A DNA stretch of 64,000 bases from a bacterium. GTDB lineage: Bacteria; Spirochaetota; Leptospiria; Leptospirales; Leptonemataceae. The translations under genes were made by a program, and so were the position numbers. Shown here one piece after another: positions 35,845-45,432 of this stretch. The stretch spans positions 1,068,425 to 1,132,424 of the forward strand of contig JANSYA010000001.1 of the NCBI GenBank assembly GCA_024742665.1, given 5' to 3'. Positions within the stretch are counted from its first letter, which is position 1; every line of letters starts with the position of its first letter. A model generated the notes under the pieces. The model was not told the DNA's origin and made no database searches. It was given only the letters and a program-made list of their open reading frames with translations.

Positions 35845-36531
35845 ATGGCTACCAAAAAGAAGTCCAAATCCGTTAGCAAAAAGAAAAAAGCCGCTTCCAA
35901 GAAGAGCAAGAGCGCTCCGTCTAAAAAGACGTCGAAGAAAACGGCCAAGAAGACCGCACGGAAAACGACGAAAAAGTCCACCAGCACATCTTCCGCATCA
36001 GGATCTGCATCTACCGAAGCCCCCGCTTCCGATTCTTATATGGATCAGGAATTCGCCGCGGCTTCCAGCGCGAGCGCATCGTCCTATGGCGCCGGTTCAT
36101 CCTACGGCTCCGGCTCGAATGAAGACGAAGGCAAAGGCTCGCTGTTTCGCCTGGGCGCACTCGTCGTCCTGGCGGTCGTGCTGATCGTCCTGCTCTTTAT
36201 GATGTTCTCCGGTGGTGATTCGAAAGATGTCGCGGACAACAACCAGGCTCCGGCGATCGAAGAGGCCGAGAAACCGGCGGAATCGGAAACCCCGGCTTCC
36301 GCTGAAGAAGACGAAGCTCCGGCTGAAGTCGTCGAAGAGGAAACTCCCGCACCGGCTCCCGCTCCGAGCGGCGACGCGAAAACCTATACGGTCAAAGCGG
36401 GCGACACCCTCTGGGGCGTGGCTCAGTCGCAAATGGGCAACGGCAATCTCTGGCAGAAGATCTACGACGCGAATAAGCTCACGAGTCGCAGTCTCGAAGC
36501 AGGTCAGAAGCTGACCATTCCCGCACAGTAA
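35845..36531 (+). CDS. LysM protein with histone H1-like cytoplasmic tail
   Basis: A 228-residue protein. Residues 1-45 are very rich in Lys with Ser/Ala/Thr, like histone H1 tails; 46-95 are Ser-rich; a membrane segment spans 101-121; 122-178 is an acidic, Pro/Ala-rich spacer; 180-226 is a LysM domain (V-K-A-G-D-T-L-W-G-V). Positive-inside orientation puts the basic tail in the cytoplasm and LysM in the periplasm, bound to peptidoglycan. The tail may contact DNA or anionic lipid; this is inference. A strong terminator follows. There is no evident Shine-Dalgarno before the ATG. Confidence 0.85.
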   Translation: MATKKKSKSVSKKKKAASKKSKSAPSKKTSKKTAKKTARKTTKKSTSTSSASGSASTEAPASDSYMDQEFAAASSASASSYGAGSSYGSGSNEDEGKGSLFRLGALVVLAVVLIVLLFMMFSGGDSKDVADNNQAPAIEEAEKPAESETPASAEEDEAPAEVVEEETPAPAPAPSGDAKTYTVKAGDTLWGVAQSQMGNGNLWQKIYDANKLTSRSLEAGQKLTIPAQ

Positions 36532-36596
36532 TCAGGCAGCGTAAAATAAGCGGATCGATTCGCTGCGACGCCTGTCGCGCAATTCGATTCGATGTG

Positions 36597-36645
36597 AAAA
36601 GCCCCGGCGCCGCGAAGTCCAATTCGCACGGCGCCGGGGTTTTTT
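36597..36645. terminator. Strong bidirectional terminator
   Basis: CCCCGGCGCCG (36602-36612) pairs with CGGCGCCGGGG (36629-36639). It is followed on the plus strand by six T and on the minus strand by TTTT (AAAA at 36597-36600). It ends both the LysM gene and the convergent binding-protein gene. Confidence 0.9.
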
Positions 36646-36677
36646 CATGCCCGCCTGCCAGGCGTCTCGCGCCTTTT

Positions 36678-37499
36678 CTAGACCGTTTGGACTCCGGCGA
36701 TGATCGCTTCGAGGGCCGGCAGGCCGTCCGTAAACAGCGCCGGTCCTGGCTGCAAAATGATCGCGCTGTCGATTTCATGCAGGCGATCGTCGAGCTGCAG
36801 CGCGGGCGTATCGAGCCAGGCCTGCTGCCTGCGAATCCACTCGTAGTCTACGGCTTTGCCGCACCACGATCCCACGATTAAGTCCGGACGCCGCGCCGCC
36901 ACCGTCTCGACGTTCGTAATGCGATCTTTCGCAAGCGACGCGTTTTGTAATTCCGCGAAGCAGTCTTCGCCGCCGGCGATTTCCACCAGCTCCGAAACCC
37001 AGCGAATGCCGGTGATCAGCGGCTCGTCCCACTCCTGAAAGAAGACGCGCGGCCGGCGTGATCCGGGCCTTTGCGCCAGGCGGGCCGCGACGCGCTCGCG
37101 GCAGTCGTCCAGATTTCGGCGCCACTGTGTAATCAAGGCGGCGGTATCGGGACCGCGCCCGACGGTGTTGCCGAGCATCTGCATGGCCTGGAAAATCTCC
37201 GCCAGGGAACGCTGGTTTAAGATCAGCACGTTCAGCCCCTCTTTGATCAGATCCCGGGCCAGATCCGCCTGGATATCCGAAAAGCCGATGACGAGATCCG
37301 GTTCCAGAGCCTTAATCTTCGCAATGCTGCCGGAAATAAAAGCCGATACGACCGGTTTCTCGACCTTCGCGCGCTCCGGCCGCACCGTATACGCCGAAAT
37401 GCCGACAATGCGCCGCTCCTCGCCCAAAAGATACAAGAGCTCGGTGCTCTCTTCGGTCAGGCAGACGATCCGCTCGGGCAGGTTTTCGGAGATACTCAC
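36678..37499 (-). CDS. Cobalamin/Fe-siderophore-type periplasmic binding domain protein, no signal peptide
   Basis: A 273-residue protein of the BtuF/FecB fold: R-I-V-C-L-T-E-E-S-T-E-L-L-Y at the start, E-P-D-L-V-I-G-F in the first lobe, R-R-P-D-L-I-V-G in the second. No signal peptide is visible, as in the stand-alone cobalamin-binding proteins annotated in many genomes; these may act in the cytoplasm. No ABC transporter gene is adjacent. The start is a GTG at 37499 without a clear ribosome site. The gene ends at the bidirectional terminator. Confidence 0.8.
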   Translation of the reverse strand: MSISENLPERIVCLTEESTELLYLLGEERRIVGISAYTVRPERAKVEKPVVSAFISGSIAKIKALEPDLVIGFSDIQADLARDLIKEGLNVLILNQRSLAEIFQAMQMLGNTVGRGPDTAALITQWRRNLDDCRERVAARLAQRPGSRRPRVFFQEWDEPLITGIRWVSELVEIAGGEDCFAELQNASLAKDRITNVETVAARRPDLIVGSWCGKAVDYEWIRRQQAWLDTPALQLDDRLHEIDSAIILQPGPALFTDGLPALEAIIAGVQTV

Positions 37500-37570
37500 G
37501 CAGTCAGCATAGGAGCGGCGGGCATTTTCGCCATGGATTTTGTGGACATGATCGACGCTGTTCGCGCACT

Positions 37571-39724
37571 TCAGGCCAGGGCTTGCAGGGGTTCCGGTTC
37601 GTGCAGCCAGTAGCCCTGGGCGTAGTCGATGCCGATCTCTTTGAGCATCGTAAGGATCTCTTCGTTTTCCACGAACTCGGCGACGGTCTTGATCTTCATC
37701 GAAGAGGCCAGGCTGTGAATCGATTGGACCATGGAGTGGTCGATGCGATCCTGGTGAATGCGGCGCACGAAGCTGCCGTCGATTTTCAAAAGGTCAATCG
37801 GCAGATTGCGCAAATACCCGAACGACGCGAGCCCCGATCCGAAGTCGTCCAGAGCGAAGCGAATGCCCAGACGGCGCAGCTCGTTTATAAATTTCAGGGT
37901 CTGACCGGGATTCGCGACCGCGGCCGTCTCGGTGATTTCGAAGCGCAGCTTGCGAAAGGGCACGGAAACTTCGGCGAAGAAGCGGCGGCAATAGGATTGA
38001 AAGCGTTCGTCGCCCAGAGACTTTCCGGACAGGTTGATCGTTAGAAAATCGATGCCTTCGCTCAGGCGCGGGTGCGCCTCCAGCCAGCCGAGGGCGTTGC
38101 GGACCACCCAGCGATCAATGCGGCCCATCAGATCGTAGCGTTCCGCGGCCGCAATCATCGCGCCGGTGTTGCGGGCTTTCCCGTCCGGTCCCATCAGGCG
38201 CAGCAGCAGCTCGAAGCGAATGCCGGGTTCCGGACTTCCCAGGGGCACAATCTTTTGAAAGTACAGCTGAAAGGCGTCTTCGGCGTCGAGGGCTTCGGAA
38301 AGCTCGCTGACGCTCAGCATTTCCCCGCGACGGTCGTTCAGGCGATCATCGTCAGGACGAAAGAGATGCACCTGGTTGCGCCCGGAGTCCTTCGCCGCGA
38401 AGCAGGCGAAGTCGGCGTCTTTCAAGACCTCATCGAAAACCAGATTGTGTTCGTCGATCATGGCGATGCCGATGCTCACACCGATTCGAAATGAATGCCC
38501 TTCGAAAGCGAAACGAAATTGCTCGATCAGGGTGCGCAGGGCCTGAGCCTGCTGCACGGCGTCTTCGCTGTTCGTATCCAATAGGATGACGCCGAACTCG
38601 TCTCCGCCCAGCCGGGCGATGACGCCGTTCTCCGGCAATCCCAGACTGAGCTCGCCGGCCAGCTGCTTCAGGAGTCGGTCGCCGGCGATATGGCCGCAGG
38701 TGTCATTTACGATCTTGAACTGGTCGAGATCCATATAGAGCAGAGCGTGGGCGCAGCCGCTTCGCCGCGCGGATTCGATGGCGCGGCCGGCTTCGCGTTC
38801 AAATTGAAAACGATTGGCCAGCATAGTCAGGGAGTCGTGGGTCGCCTGGAATTCCAGGCTTTCGTTGAGTTCTTGAAGGCGGGTGATATCCGTCGCGATC
38901 GATGCCAGCTGGACCTCGCCCTGTTGCTCCGTGCGCCAGACCACGTTGCGAAAGTGCATGCGTCTTTCGCCGACGATGATCGTATTTTCGTATTCCGCCG
39001 GTTCGCCGGTGGCGATCACCCGCTCCAGCCGGGCGCGAACTTCGGCGTGTTCCGCCGGCGGATGAAAGTCATAGATGCTCGCGCCGATCACGTCGTCCAA
39101 CTGCATGCCGGCCGCGACCTGGTTGACGAAAACGATTTCGCCGTCGGCGCGATAGCGAACCAGGTAGTGCGGAAAATTTTTGATCAAATTCGAAAGAGCG
39201 CCTTCCTGTCGCCGCAGTTCCAGCAGACTCTCTTTTTCGTTTGTGACGTCCAGGAAAGTGACCATCGCCCCCGCCACCTGACCGTCGCCGGGATCGCGCA
39301 CGGGCGTCGCGCGGAACACCGCCCAGAAGAGTTTGCCGTCGGGACGCTGCACGCCGATCGTCGCGGGAGGCTGGGTTTGCCCCGTCGCCAGAGCGCGGCT
39401 GACCGGATATTCTTCGATCGGAAAAGGCGTGCCGTCTTCGCGAATCGTCGCGGGCGACCAGTCGACGGTGTAGCGCTTCGTTAGCTCATCGTAGCTATAG
39501 CCGAGCATGCGCCGGGCTTCCTGGTTCGCGTACAGAATCGCGCCGTCCGCCGAAACGTGAACTACGCCGCCGGGCATCACTTCCAGCAGGCTGTGGTGCA
39601 TCGCCTCGGCGCGGCGGGCCTCGGCCAGGGCGCGTTCCTGCGTCTCGCCGTCCGCCTTCGAAGCGTCATGATCTGACTGTAAACTATTTTTAGTAGTTTT
39701 GGTGCTTTCGGATTCTGGCTGCAT
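37571..39724 (-). CDS. PAS-PAS-GGDEF-EAL cyclic-di-GMP protein
   Basis: A 717-residue protein. Two PAS domains (about 40-165 and 175-290; Y-A-N-Q-E-A-R-R-M-L-G-Y in the first) are followed by GGDEF (about 300-460, R-L-G-G-D-E-F-G-V, intact) and EAL (about 470-715, with F-E-L-L-L-R as the E-x-L motif and L-D-D-F-G-S-G-L-A-S). Both catalytic sites look preserved, so it could make and break cyclic-di-GMP under the control of PAS signals. There is no membrane segment, so it senses cytoplasmic cues. It is followed by the B12-binding gene about 70 bases on. Confidence 0.9.
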   Translation of the reverse strand: MQPESESTKTTKNSLQSDHDASKADGETQERALAEARRAEAMHHSLLEVMPGGVVHVSADGAILYANQEARRMLGYSYDELTKRYTVDWSPATIREDGTPFPIEEYPVSRALATGQTQPPATIGVQRPDGKLFWAVFRATPVRDPGDGQVAGAMVTFLDVTNEKESLLELRRQEGALSNLIKNFPHYLVRYRADGEIVFVNQVAAGMQLDDVIGASIYDFHPPAEHAEVRARLERVIATGEPAEYENTIIVGERRMHFRNVVWRTEQQGEVQLASIATDITRLQELNESLEFQATHDSLTMLANRFQFEREAGRAIESARRSGCAHALLYMDLDQFKIVNDTCGHIAGDRLLKQLAGELSLGLPENGVIARLGGDEFGVILLDTNSEDAVQQAQALRTLIEQFRFAFEGHSFRIGVSIGIAMIDEHNLVFDEVLKDADFACFAAKDSGRNQVHLFRPDDDRLNDRRGEMLSVSELSEALDAEDAFQLYFQKIVPLGSPEPGIRFELLLRLMGPDGKARNTGAMIAAAERYDLMGRIDRWVVRNALGWLEAHPRLSEGIDFLTINLSGKSLGDERFQSYCRRFFAEVSVPFRKLRFEITETAAVANPGQTLKFINELRRLGIRFALDDFGSGLASFGYLRNLPIDLLKIDGSFVRRIHQDRIDHSMVQSIHSLASSMKIKTVAEFVENEEILTMLKEIGIDYAQGYWLHEPEPLQALA

Positions 39725-39906
39725 GGTTTGCGGACGGCCGTCGTTTTAACGGTGCCATGTCTACATCTGCGTCGAAATATTGTCGAGGGAATTACGCTCG
39801 TTTCGAAGGATTCCCTGGCGAATAATCGCGGGCTTTTCGCGGATTTCCGTTTTGCGTCGCTGTCTTTTTTTTGCGACGATCAAGAGTAACTCGTGCCGCT
39901 ACTGGT

Positions 39907-41169
39907 TCAGGGACGCACTGCCGCCTGGAGCGCGATCAGGCGCGCGGATTTGCCGTCGCGAACCACGTCCGCGGCCAAATAGGCGCCGACCGCCAGCAGA
40001 TCGCAGAAGGGCCGCCCGGCTTTGACGCGCAGGCGTTCATTGTCTCCGTAGAGATCGTCAAGAACGAAGCGATCACCGCTGATCAATGACACGGCTCCCT
40101 CGATATGTAAAATCTCCGCGGCGAAATCCGTACGATTGTCCCCGGTCCCTTCGGCCTTTGCCAGCGCCGCATTGAGTTCGTCGAGGTACGCGCTGTTCGC
40201 TGTGTGCTCCGCGAAGATCAGTCGAACGCGTTCGCTTTGGGACGGCGGAATCCAGTTCCCGGCGGACGTCCACTCCAGAAAATCGCGAACCTTCGCCGCG
40301 ATCGCTTTGAGCTGCCCTGGCGAAGCCAGAACTTTGCGCGGCAAAAACCACTCCAGAAATTGCGAGAGCGGCGCGCTCATCGCGCCCGCGGAATGTCCCG
40401 CGCAAAAGCCTTCGTTTTTCGAAGCCGTTCCGGTCCGCAGGGCGCGCTCGTCTTCGTCTAACAGGGATTGGTGCGCGTACTGGTCGAGATAATCGAACCA
40501 GAGGTCAAGGTCGGGATCGTCGCCGTTGGTCCGAACGTAGATTCGTTGCAGGTCGCGGATCGAGGGCGACGCGGCGCTTGCGCTGGCCGGGGCGTCCGAT
40601 TGAATCGGCGAAAGTTGCCGGCGGGATTCTGTGTCCGCCGGCAGCCCGAGCTCGTCCCGGAGCGCGTCGACCGAAAGCGTCCGGGGTAATTGCAGGTGGG
40701 GGAGCTCCAGCAAGTCTTCGACCGATGCGGCGAGGCAGGCTTCAAAATCCGCCGAGAGGGCCGCGTCGGTGAAGCGGTCCAACTGACTCTCCAACTGAAA
40801 GATAATGTCGTTGGCTTTGCCGGTCAGGCGGCGATCGGGATTTTTCGAGAATTCGATCCGCGCTTCGTCGTCTTCAAAGGCGGGCAAATGTTCCGGCGAA
40901 AGAGCGGTCGGGCCCCAGGCGGAGCGCAGGGCCTGTACGAAGCCGGCCGTTATATCGAATTTACCTTTTTTATAAGTCGCCAGGCAAAAATAGGTGCGGG
41001 CTTCGATGAACAGCACGACCTTTCGCCGCCGGTGCGAAAAGATCGACGCGTGCCAGTCCGTCAGCACCGGCCGTTCGTCGTTGGCTTCGCAGGGAGCCAG
41101 ATCTCCCGGGCGCAGACGTAATTCTTTGCGCAGCTTTTCCGTGGTTCGCAGGCGGATGAGCGTAGACAT
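39907..41169 (-). CDS. DUF6933-like N-terminus, otherwise unknown protein
   Basis: A 420-residue soluble protein. The first 130 residues (L-I-R-L-R-T-T-E-K-L, L-T-D-W-H-A-S-I-F, R-R-R-K-V-V-L-F-I-E) resemble DUF6933, found alone in many bacteria. The remaining part contains F-C-A-G-H-S-A-G-A and a C-terminal section with no motif I know. It lies 18 bases after acetyl-CoA synthetase, so the two share a transcript, but no functional link is known. Confidence 0.65.
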   Translation of the reverse strand: MSTLIRLRTTEKLRKELRLRPGDLAPCEANDERPVLTDWHASIFSHRRRKVVLFIEARTYFCLATYKKGKFDITAGFVQALRSAWGPTALSPEHLPAFEDDEARIEFSKNPDRRLTGKANDIIFQLESQLDRFTDAALSADFEACLAASVEDLLELPHLQLPRTLSVDALRDELGLPADTESRRQLSPIQSDAPASASAASPSIRDLQRIYVRTNGDDPDLDLWFDYLDQYAHQSLLDEDERALRTGTASKNEGFCAGHSAGAMSAPLSQFLEWFLPRKVLASPGQLKAIAAKVRDFLEWTSAGNWIPPSQSERVRLIFAEHTANSAYLDELNAALAKAEGTGDNRTDFAAEILHIEGAVSLISGDRFVLDDLYGDNERLRVKAGRPFCDLLAVGAYLAADVVRDGKSARLIALQAAVRP

Positions 41170-41187
41170 AGAGATTCGCGCACGCCC

Positions 41188-43155
41188 TCAGCTATGATAC
41201 TTTTTCTTATCCGCGATCAGCGACTCGACCACTGACGGGTCCGCGAGAGTCGTCACGTCGCCCAAAGCGCCGAATTCGCCCTCGGCGATCTTACGTAAAA
41301 TGCGGCGCATGATTTTTCCGGAGCGAGTCTTGGGCAATCCCGGAGCCCAGTGGATGACGTCGGGCCGCGCGATCTTGCCGATCTTTTCGACGACGATGTC
41401 GATCGCTTCTTTCTTGAGGGCGTCGCCGGCCTGCTGTCCGGTTTTGAGAGTTACATAGGCGTAAATGCCCTGGCCTTTGATATCGTGGGGATAGCCGACC
41501 ACAGCCGCTTCGGCGACCGCCTGGTGTTCGACCAGTGCGCTTTCGACTTCCGCCGAACCGATGCGATGACCGGATACGTTCAGCACGTCGTCGACCCGGC
41601 CGGTGATCCAGAAGTAGCCGTCTTTATCGCGCTTCGCGCCGTCGCCGGTGAAATAGTATCCCGGGAACTGCGAAAAGTACGTATTAAAAAAGCGTTCGTC
41701 GTCGCCGTAGACCGTTCGCATCATCGAAGGCCAGGGATGTTTGATACACAGATTGCCCTGGATCTCGTCGCCTTTGTTCCAGCGGATTTCTTTGCCGTCG
41801 TTGTCGACCAGCACCGGCTGCACGCCAAAAAATGGAACGGTCGCCGAGCCGGGTTTCGTGGCGGTCGCGCCGGGCAGGGGCGTAATCAAAATCGAACCGG
41901 TTTCAGTCTGCCACCAGGTGTCGACGATCGGACACTTCGACTTGCCGATCTCTTTATGATACCACTCCCAGGCTTCGGGATTGATCGGCTCGCCGACCGT
42001 GCCCAGCAGGCGCAGTGACTTGAGCGAATATTTTTCGACCGGGCCGGTGCCCTCTTTCATTAACGCGCGGATCGCCGTCGGCGCCGTATAAAAGATATTC
42101 ACCTGATATTTATCGACGACGTCCCAGAAGCGTCCGGCGTCGGGATAGGTCGGCACGCCTTCGAACATAATCGATGTCGCGCCGTTCGTGAGCGGTCCGT
42201 ATAAAATATAGCTGTGCCCGGTGATCCAGCCGATGTCCGCCGTACACCAGTACGTATCGTCGGCCTTATGATCGAAGACGTAGCTGTGAGTCAGACTCGC
42301 GCCCAAAAGATAGCCGCCGGTCGTATGCAGCACGCCTTTGGGTTTGCCCGTCGAGCCGCTGGTGTATAAAATAAACAGCGGATCTTCGGCGTCCATTTCC
42401 TCGGCGGGGCACTCGGCCGACTGCTCGCGAATCAGATCGTGCCACCATTTATCGCGATCGGCGTTCCAGCCAATGTGATGGCTTTCGCCGACCCGGCGCA
42501 CTACAATCTGCGAAGCGACTTTGTGTTTGGTCCGTTCCAGAGCCGCGTCCACGTTGGCCTTCATGTCGATGACTTTGCCGCCGCGAAAGCCGGCGTCGGA
42601 CGTGACGATCAGTTTGGGCGTGCAGTCTTCGATGCGCCCGAGCAGAGACTCCGGCGAAAAGCCGCCGAAGACGACCGAGTGCACGGCGCCGATGCGCGTG
42701 CAGGCCAGGGCCGTAAAGGCCAGCTCCGGAATCATGGGCAGATAGATAATGACGCGGTCGCCTTTTTGCACGCCCTGGGACTTGAGCAAATTCGCGGCCC
42801 GCCCGACTTCGCGGTGCAACTGCTGGTACGTAAAAGTCCGCGAAGCTTCGTTCGGATTGTCCGGTTCCCAGATAATGGCGGCTTTGTTCTTGAGATCGCC
42901 GTTCAGATGGCGATCCAGGCAGTTGTGGGCTACGTTCAGCTTGCCGCCGACGAACCACTTCACTTTCGCTTTCGCAAAATCCTGTTCGAGCACGCGGTCC
43001 CATTTCTTGAACCAGGTCAGGCGTTCGGCCTGCGCGCCCCAGAAGGTCTCCGGATCCGAGACGGACTCAGCGTACAGCTTTTGATAAGCGGCTTCGTCCA
43101 GATTGGCGGCCTGCGAAAAGTCCGCCGGGGGCGGAATCAAACGGGATTCGAACAT
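41188..43155 (-). CDS. acs: Acetyl-CoA synthetase (acetate-CoA ligase)
   Basis: A 655-residue enzyme making acetyl-CoA from acetate, CoA and ATP by way of acetyl-AMP. Visible motifs are the P-loop [25 protein letters not shown], and the C-terminal lysine motif T-R-S-G-K-I-M-R-R, whose lysine is the regulatory acetylation site in this family. Length and motifs are full and canonical. It is divergent from the fecR-like gene. Confidence 0.97.
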   Translation of the reverse strand: MFESRLIPPPADFSQAANLDEAAYQKLYAESVSDPETFWGAQAERLTWFKKWDRVLEQDFAKAKVKWFVGGKLNVAHNCLDRHLNGDLKNKAAIIWEPDNPNEASRTFTYQQLHREVGRAANLLKSQGVQKGDRVIIYLPMIPELAFTALACTRIGAVHSVVFGGFSPESLLGRIEDCTPKLIVTSDAGFRGGKVIDMKANVDAALERTKHKVASQIVVRRVGESHHIGWNADRDKWWHDLIREQSAECPAEEMDAEDPLFILYTSGSTGKPKGVLHTTGGYLLGASLTHSYVFDHKADDTYWCTADIGWITGHSYILYGPLTNGATSIMFEGVPTYPDAGRFWDVVDKYQVNIFYTAPTAIRALMKEGTGPVEKYSLKSLRLLGTVGEPINPEAWEWYHKEIGKSKCPIVDTWWQTETGSILITPLPGATATKPGSATVPFFGVQPVLVDNDGKEIRWNKGDEIQGNLCIKHPWPSMMRTVYGDDERFFNTYFSQFPGYYFTGDGAKRDKDGYFWITGRVDDVLNVSGHRIGSAEVESALVEHQAVAEAAVVGYPHDIKGQGIYAYVTLKTGQQAGDALKKEAIDIVVEKIGKIARPDVIHWAPGLPKTRSGKIMRRILRKIAEGEFGALGDVTTLADPSVVESLIADKKKYHS

Positions 43156-43227
43156 GTCGATTGTTTGCGTTGTCAGTGCCGCTCAGGGCAAGCATTTCCT
43201 GAGGAATTCGGGCATAAAAGTAACAAC

Positions 43228-43257
43228 TTTACATTTCCGGCGGCCGTCTGATATGCT
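43228..43257 (+). promoter_or_regulatory. Putative sigma-70 promoter of the FecR-domain gene
   Basis: TTTACA (43228-43233), an 18-base spacer and TATGCT (43252-43257) form a reasonable -35/-10 pair. The -10 abuts the annotated ATG (43258), so initiation would fall at about 43264 and translation may begin at the ATG of 43267, making the mRNA leaderless. Confidence 0.35.
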
Positions 43258-44088
43258 ATGTCCCGCATGCAAGCCCACATCAAAAATCGCCATCCCGGAG
43301 GAAGTCGTCGCGCCGGCGGCCTTGTATTCCTGCTGAGCGTCGGGTGCGTCCTTGCGATGTTCGCGTCGCCGCTACTGGCCGGTTCAGAATCGCGCGCGCT
43401 GGTGCTGGCCGTTCGCGGAGACGTGCAGGCCAGCGGGGCTTCGCTCCAGGCCGCCCGGAATCTGAAACAGAATTCGACCGTGCCCGCCGGCGTAGAGATT
43501 CGCACGGGTGCTAAGTCCTCGGCGACGCTCCAGCTTTCGCCGACCCTGCTGTGCCGGATCGGCGCGAACTCTGTCGTGCGACTGGAAGCTCTGTCGGGCG
43601 CTGCTGGAACGACTCGTCTACAGCTGGCCAGCGGCAGCGTCGGCGCGGAGGTGCAGCCGAACTCGGGAACGAAAATGGAAGTTGTAACGCCGACTGCCAT
43701 TGCGGGAGTGCGGGGCACGCAGTTCATCGTGGAGACGGATGCGCCGCTGCCGCCGCAGGCGGGCGGTGAATCGAATCCCGCCGCCGGCACCGGCGACGCG
43801 ACTTCGGATGCGACTCAAAAATCCACGGTATTCGTCAGCGAAGGCACCGTGGCCGTCGGAACTCCCGGCGAAGAGAGCGCGACCCGGGACGTGGAAGCCG
43901 GGAATAAAATCGTTTCGGACGGCGAAACTCTGAAGCTTTCGATCCTGGAAAAATTCGAGGAGCAAAAGTTTGCGATCTTCGAAGCCTTCGGCGATCTCAA
44001 AAAGAAAAACTTTGAGTCTTTCATGGAGCAGGTCCGCCGCAACGAAGAGCTGAAAGAGCAGATGGAGCGCATGAAAGAGATGCCCTAA
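43258..44088 (+). CDS. FecR-domain periplasmic protein with C-terminal coiled coil
   Basis: A 276-residue protein: signal peptide or anchor (about 18-42), FecR domain (about 45-160; V-R-G-D-V-Q-A-S-G, L-A-S-G-S-V-G-A-E-V, I-A-G-V-R-G-T-Q-F), a variable segment, and a charged helical C-terminus (about 220-276) likely to form a coiled coil. Stand-alone FecR-domain proteins occur widely in diderms and probably serve as scaffolds. Starts at Met1 and Met4 are both possible. Its stop overlaps the convergent gene by 4 bases. Confidence 0.85.
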   Translation: MSRMQAHIKNRHPGGSRRAGGLVFLLSVGCVLAMFASPLLAGSESRALVLAVRGDVQASGASLQAARNLKQNSTVPAGVEIRTGAKSSATLQLSPTLLCRIGANSVVRLEALSGAAGTTRLQLASGSVGAEVQPNSGTKMEVVTPTAIAGVRGTQFIVETDAPLPPQAGGESNPAAGTGDATSDATQKSTVFVSEGTVAVGTPGEESATRDVEAGNKIVSDGETLKLSILEKFEEQKFAIFEAFGDLKKKNFESFMEQVRRNEELKEQMERMKEMP

Positions 44089-45080
44089 TTCGCGCGGCGA
44101 AGCCAGACTAAAAAGTCTGCTCGTAGTTTTCGCCGGCCCTCCGGCGTCTCGGGCGTAAGGCCCGCAGGGAAGAGCTCCCGCCAGGCGAATTCGCCGGTTC
44201 GGAGCGCGCCGCGCAATCCTGTCGCCAGGTCGCTGCCTGGCTGGCGAGGATCGCCCGGACTACCTTGCTCGCTCAAATAGGCGCACAACCAGGCGGCCGT
44301 CGGTCCGGCCAGCGCGCCGGGCGGTCTTTCTTGCAGGAGATCCGCGAGACCCCGACCCTGTACGTGCCGAATCACCCTTTCCCGCAGCGCGCCGATACGC
44401 CGGGGCAGGCGCGCCGCCCGCGTAAGATCTTCGGTTTCTTCTAATAAAAGGGCCAGTCCCTCGTGCAGCCAGAACGGCAGATCGCCGCGGCGATCAAACA
44501 GAATCGCATGGGTCCATTCGTGCCGCCAGTCGGCGGGATCGGCGGCGGCCGGTAGATGCAGCGATCGAGTGCGGCTGTCGTAGCGGCTGCGGCTTTGCGG
44601 TAGCAGTCCGGACTGGCGGCGGGCATGCCGATCGTACTCTGCCGCTGTCGCGTACAGCACCAGGCGAAAGGGCTGCGCCTGATCGGCGGGCGAGTTCGAA
44701 GAATTCGAAGGCGGCGCTTTAGACGAAAGTGGATTCGCCGGAAGTGCGAGGGCCCGGTGCACGCGAATATAGGCCCGCCGGGCCCGGGCCGCGGCCGCCC
44801 GGGCGTTCTCGTCGCTCAGTCCAGACGAGGCGCGAATCAAAATCGGGGGCGCGGATTCCGGCGATTCTGATTGCGTCCCGGCCGGGGCTGGATCGACGAC
44901 TGTGCGAAATCCCGCCGGATATTCTGCGGCCTTCGGATCGCCTGGATGCGATCCGGGCAGCTGGCAGGCGCCGATGAAGAGCAATGCAAGTGGTGTCGCG
45001 GAGCGGAGGAGCAGCGACGAGATTCGCGACGTCGCGCAGGTCAGCCGGACCGGCGAAGCGAGGCCGCCGGGAATTTTCAT
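44085..45080 (-). CDS. Lipoprotein with HExxH metallopeptidase-like motif
   Basis: A 331-residue protein. The N-terminus ends in L-L-F-I-G-A-C (Cys39), a lipobox. A gluzincin-type motif H187-E-W-T-H191 is followed by L-P-F-W-L-H-E-G-L-A, with Glu207 in the position of the third zinc ligand, as in the peptidase MA group. The enzyme may cleave envelope proteins; the substrate is unknown. Its ATG overlaps the STAS gene stop by 4 bases, so the two are co-expressed. It converges on the FecR-domain gene. Confidence 0.75.
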   Translation of the reverse strand: MKIPGGLASPVRLTCATSRISSLLLRSATPLALLFIGACQLPGSHPGDPKAAEYPAGFRTVVDPAPAGTQSESPESAPPILIRASSGLSDENARAAAARARRAYIRVHRALALPANPLSSKAPPSNSSNSPADQAQPFRLVLYATAAEYDRHARRQSGLLPQSRSRYDSRTRSLHLPAAADPADWRHEWTHAILFDRRGDLPFWLHEGLALLLEETEDLTRAARLPRRIGALRERVIRHVQGRGLADLLQERPPGALAGPTAAWLCAYLSEQGSPGDPRQPGSDLATGLRGALRTGEFAWRELFPAGLTPETPEGRRKLRADFLVWLRRAN

Positions 45081-45403
45081 TCCTCTTTGAGTCGCACGTC
45101 GGCGATCTTGTGCATTTCCACCAGGTCCAGAATCGCGTTGACTTTACGGTCCACGTTCACCAGGCGCAGTCGGGTCTGGCCGTCGGTCACGTCTTGAATG
45201 CGCCGGTGGATGCCCACAAATTCGGTGATTCCCAGGGAGTTGAGGTGTTCAACATTGACCAGATCGATTTCGATGGCTTCCAGATCGGTCTGAAAGAAAT
45301 TGCCCTCCGACAGGGATCTTAGAATATAATTCTCCCCGTCGATGCGCGGATATTTGACCAGGACGTAAACCACCTGATCGCGTTTTTCGATATGAACCGG
45401 CAT
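45077..45403 (-). CDS. STAS domain protein (anti-sigma factor antagonist-like)
   Basis: A 108-residue single STAS domain: E-I-D-L-V-N-V-E-H-L-N-S-L-G-I-T-E-F, where the serine after N corresponds to the phosphorylation site in SpoIIAA/RsbV. It may be a partner of a GHKL kinase such as the one at 26851, though that gene is far away. It is coupled to the HExxH lipoprotein gene and divergent from the gene at 45433. Confidence 0.85.
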   Translation of the reverse strand: MPVHIEKRDQVVYVLVKYPRIDGENYILRSLSEGNFFQTDLEAIEIDLVNVEHLNSLGITEFVGIHRRIQDVTDGQTRLRLVNVDRKVNAILDLVEMHKIADVRLKEE

Positions 45404-45432
45404 ACGAATCTCAGGCCCACCATCGTAGCTTC

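Noticed and set aside
39841-39880. Hairpin (CGTCGC/GCGACG around an eight-T run) in the 182-base gap after the DUF6933-like gene start region
   Set aside because: The T run is in the loop rather than after the stem, so it does not fit a terminator; the rest of this gap shows nothing else.
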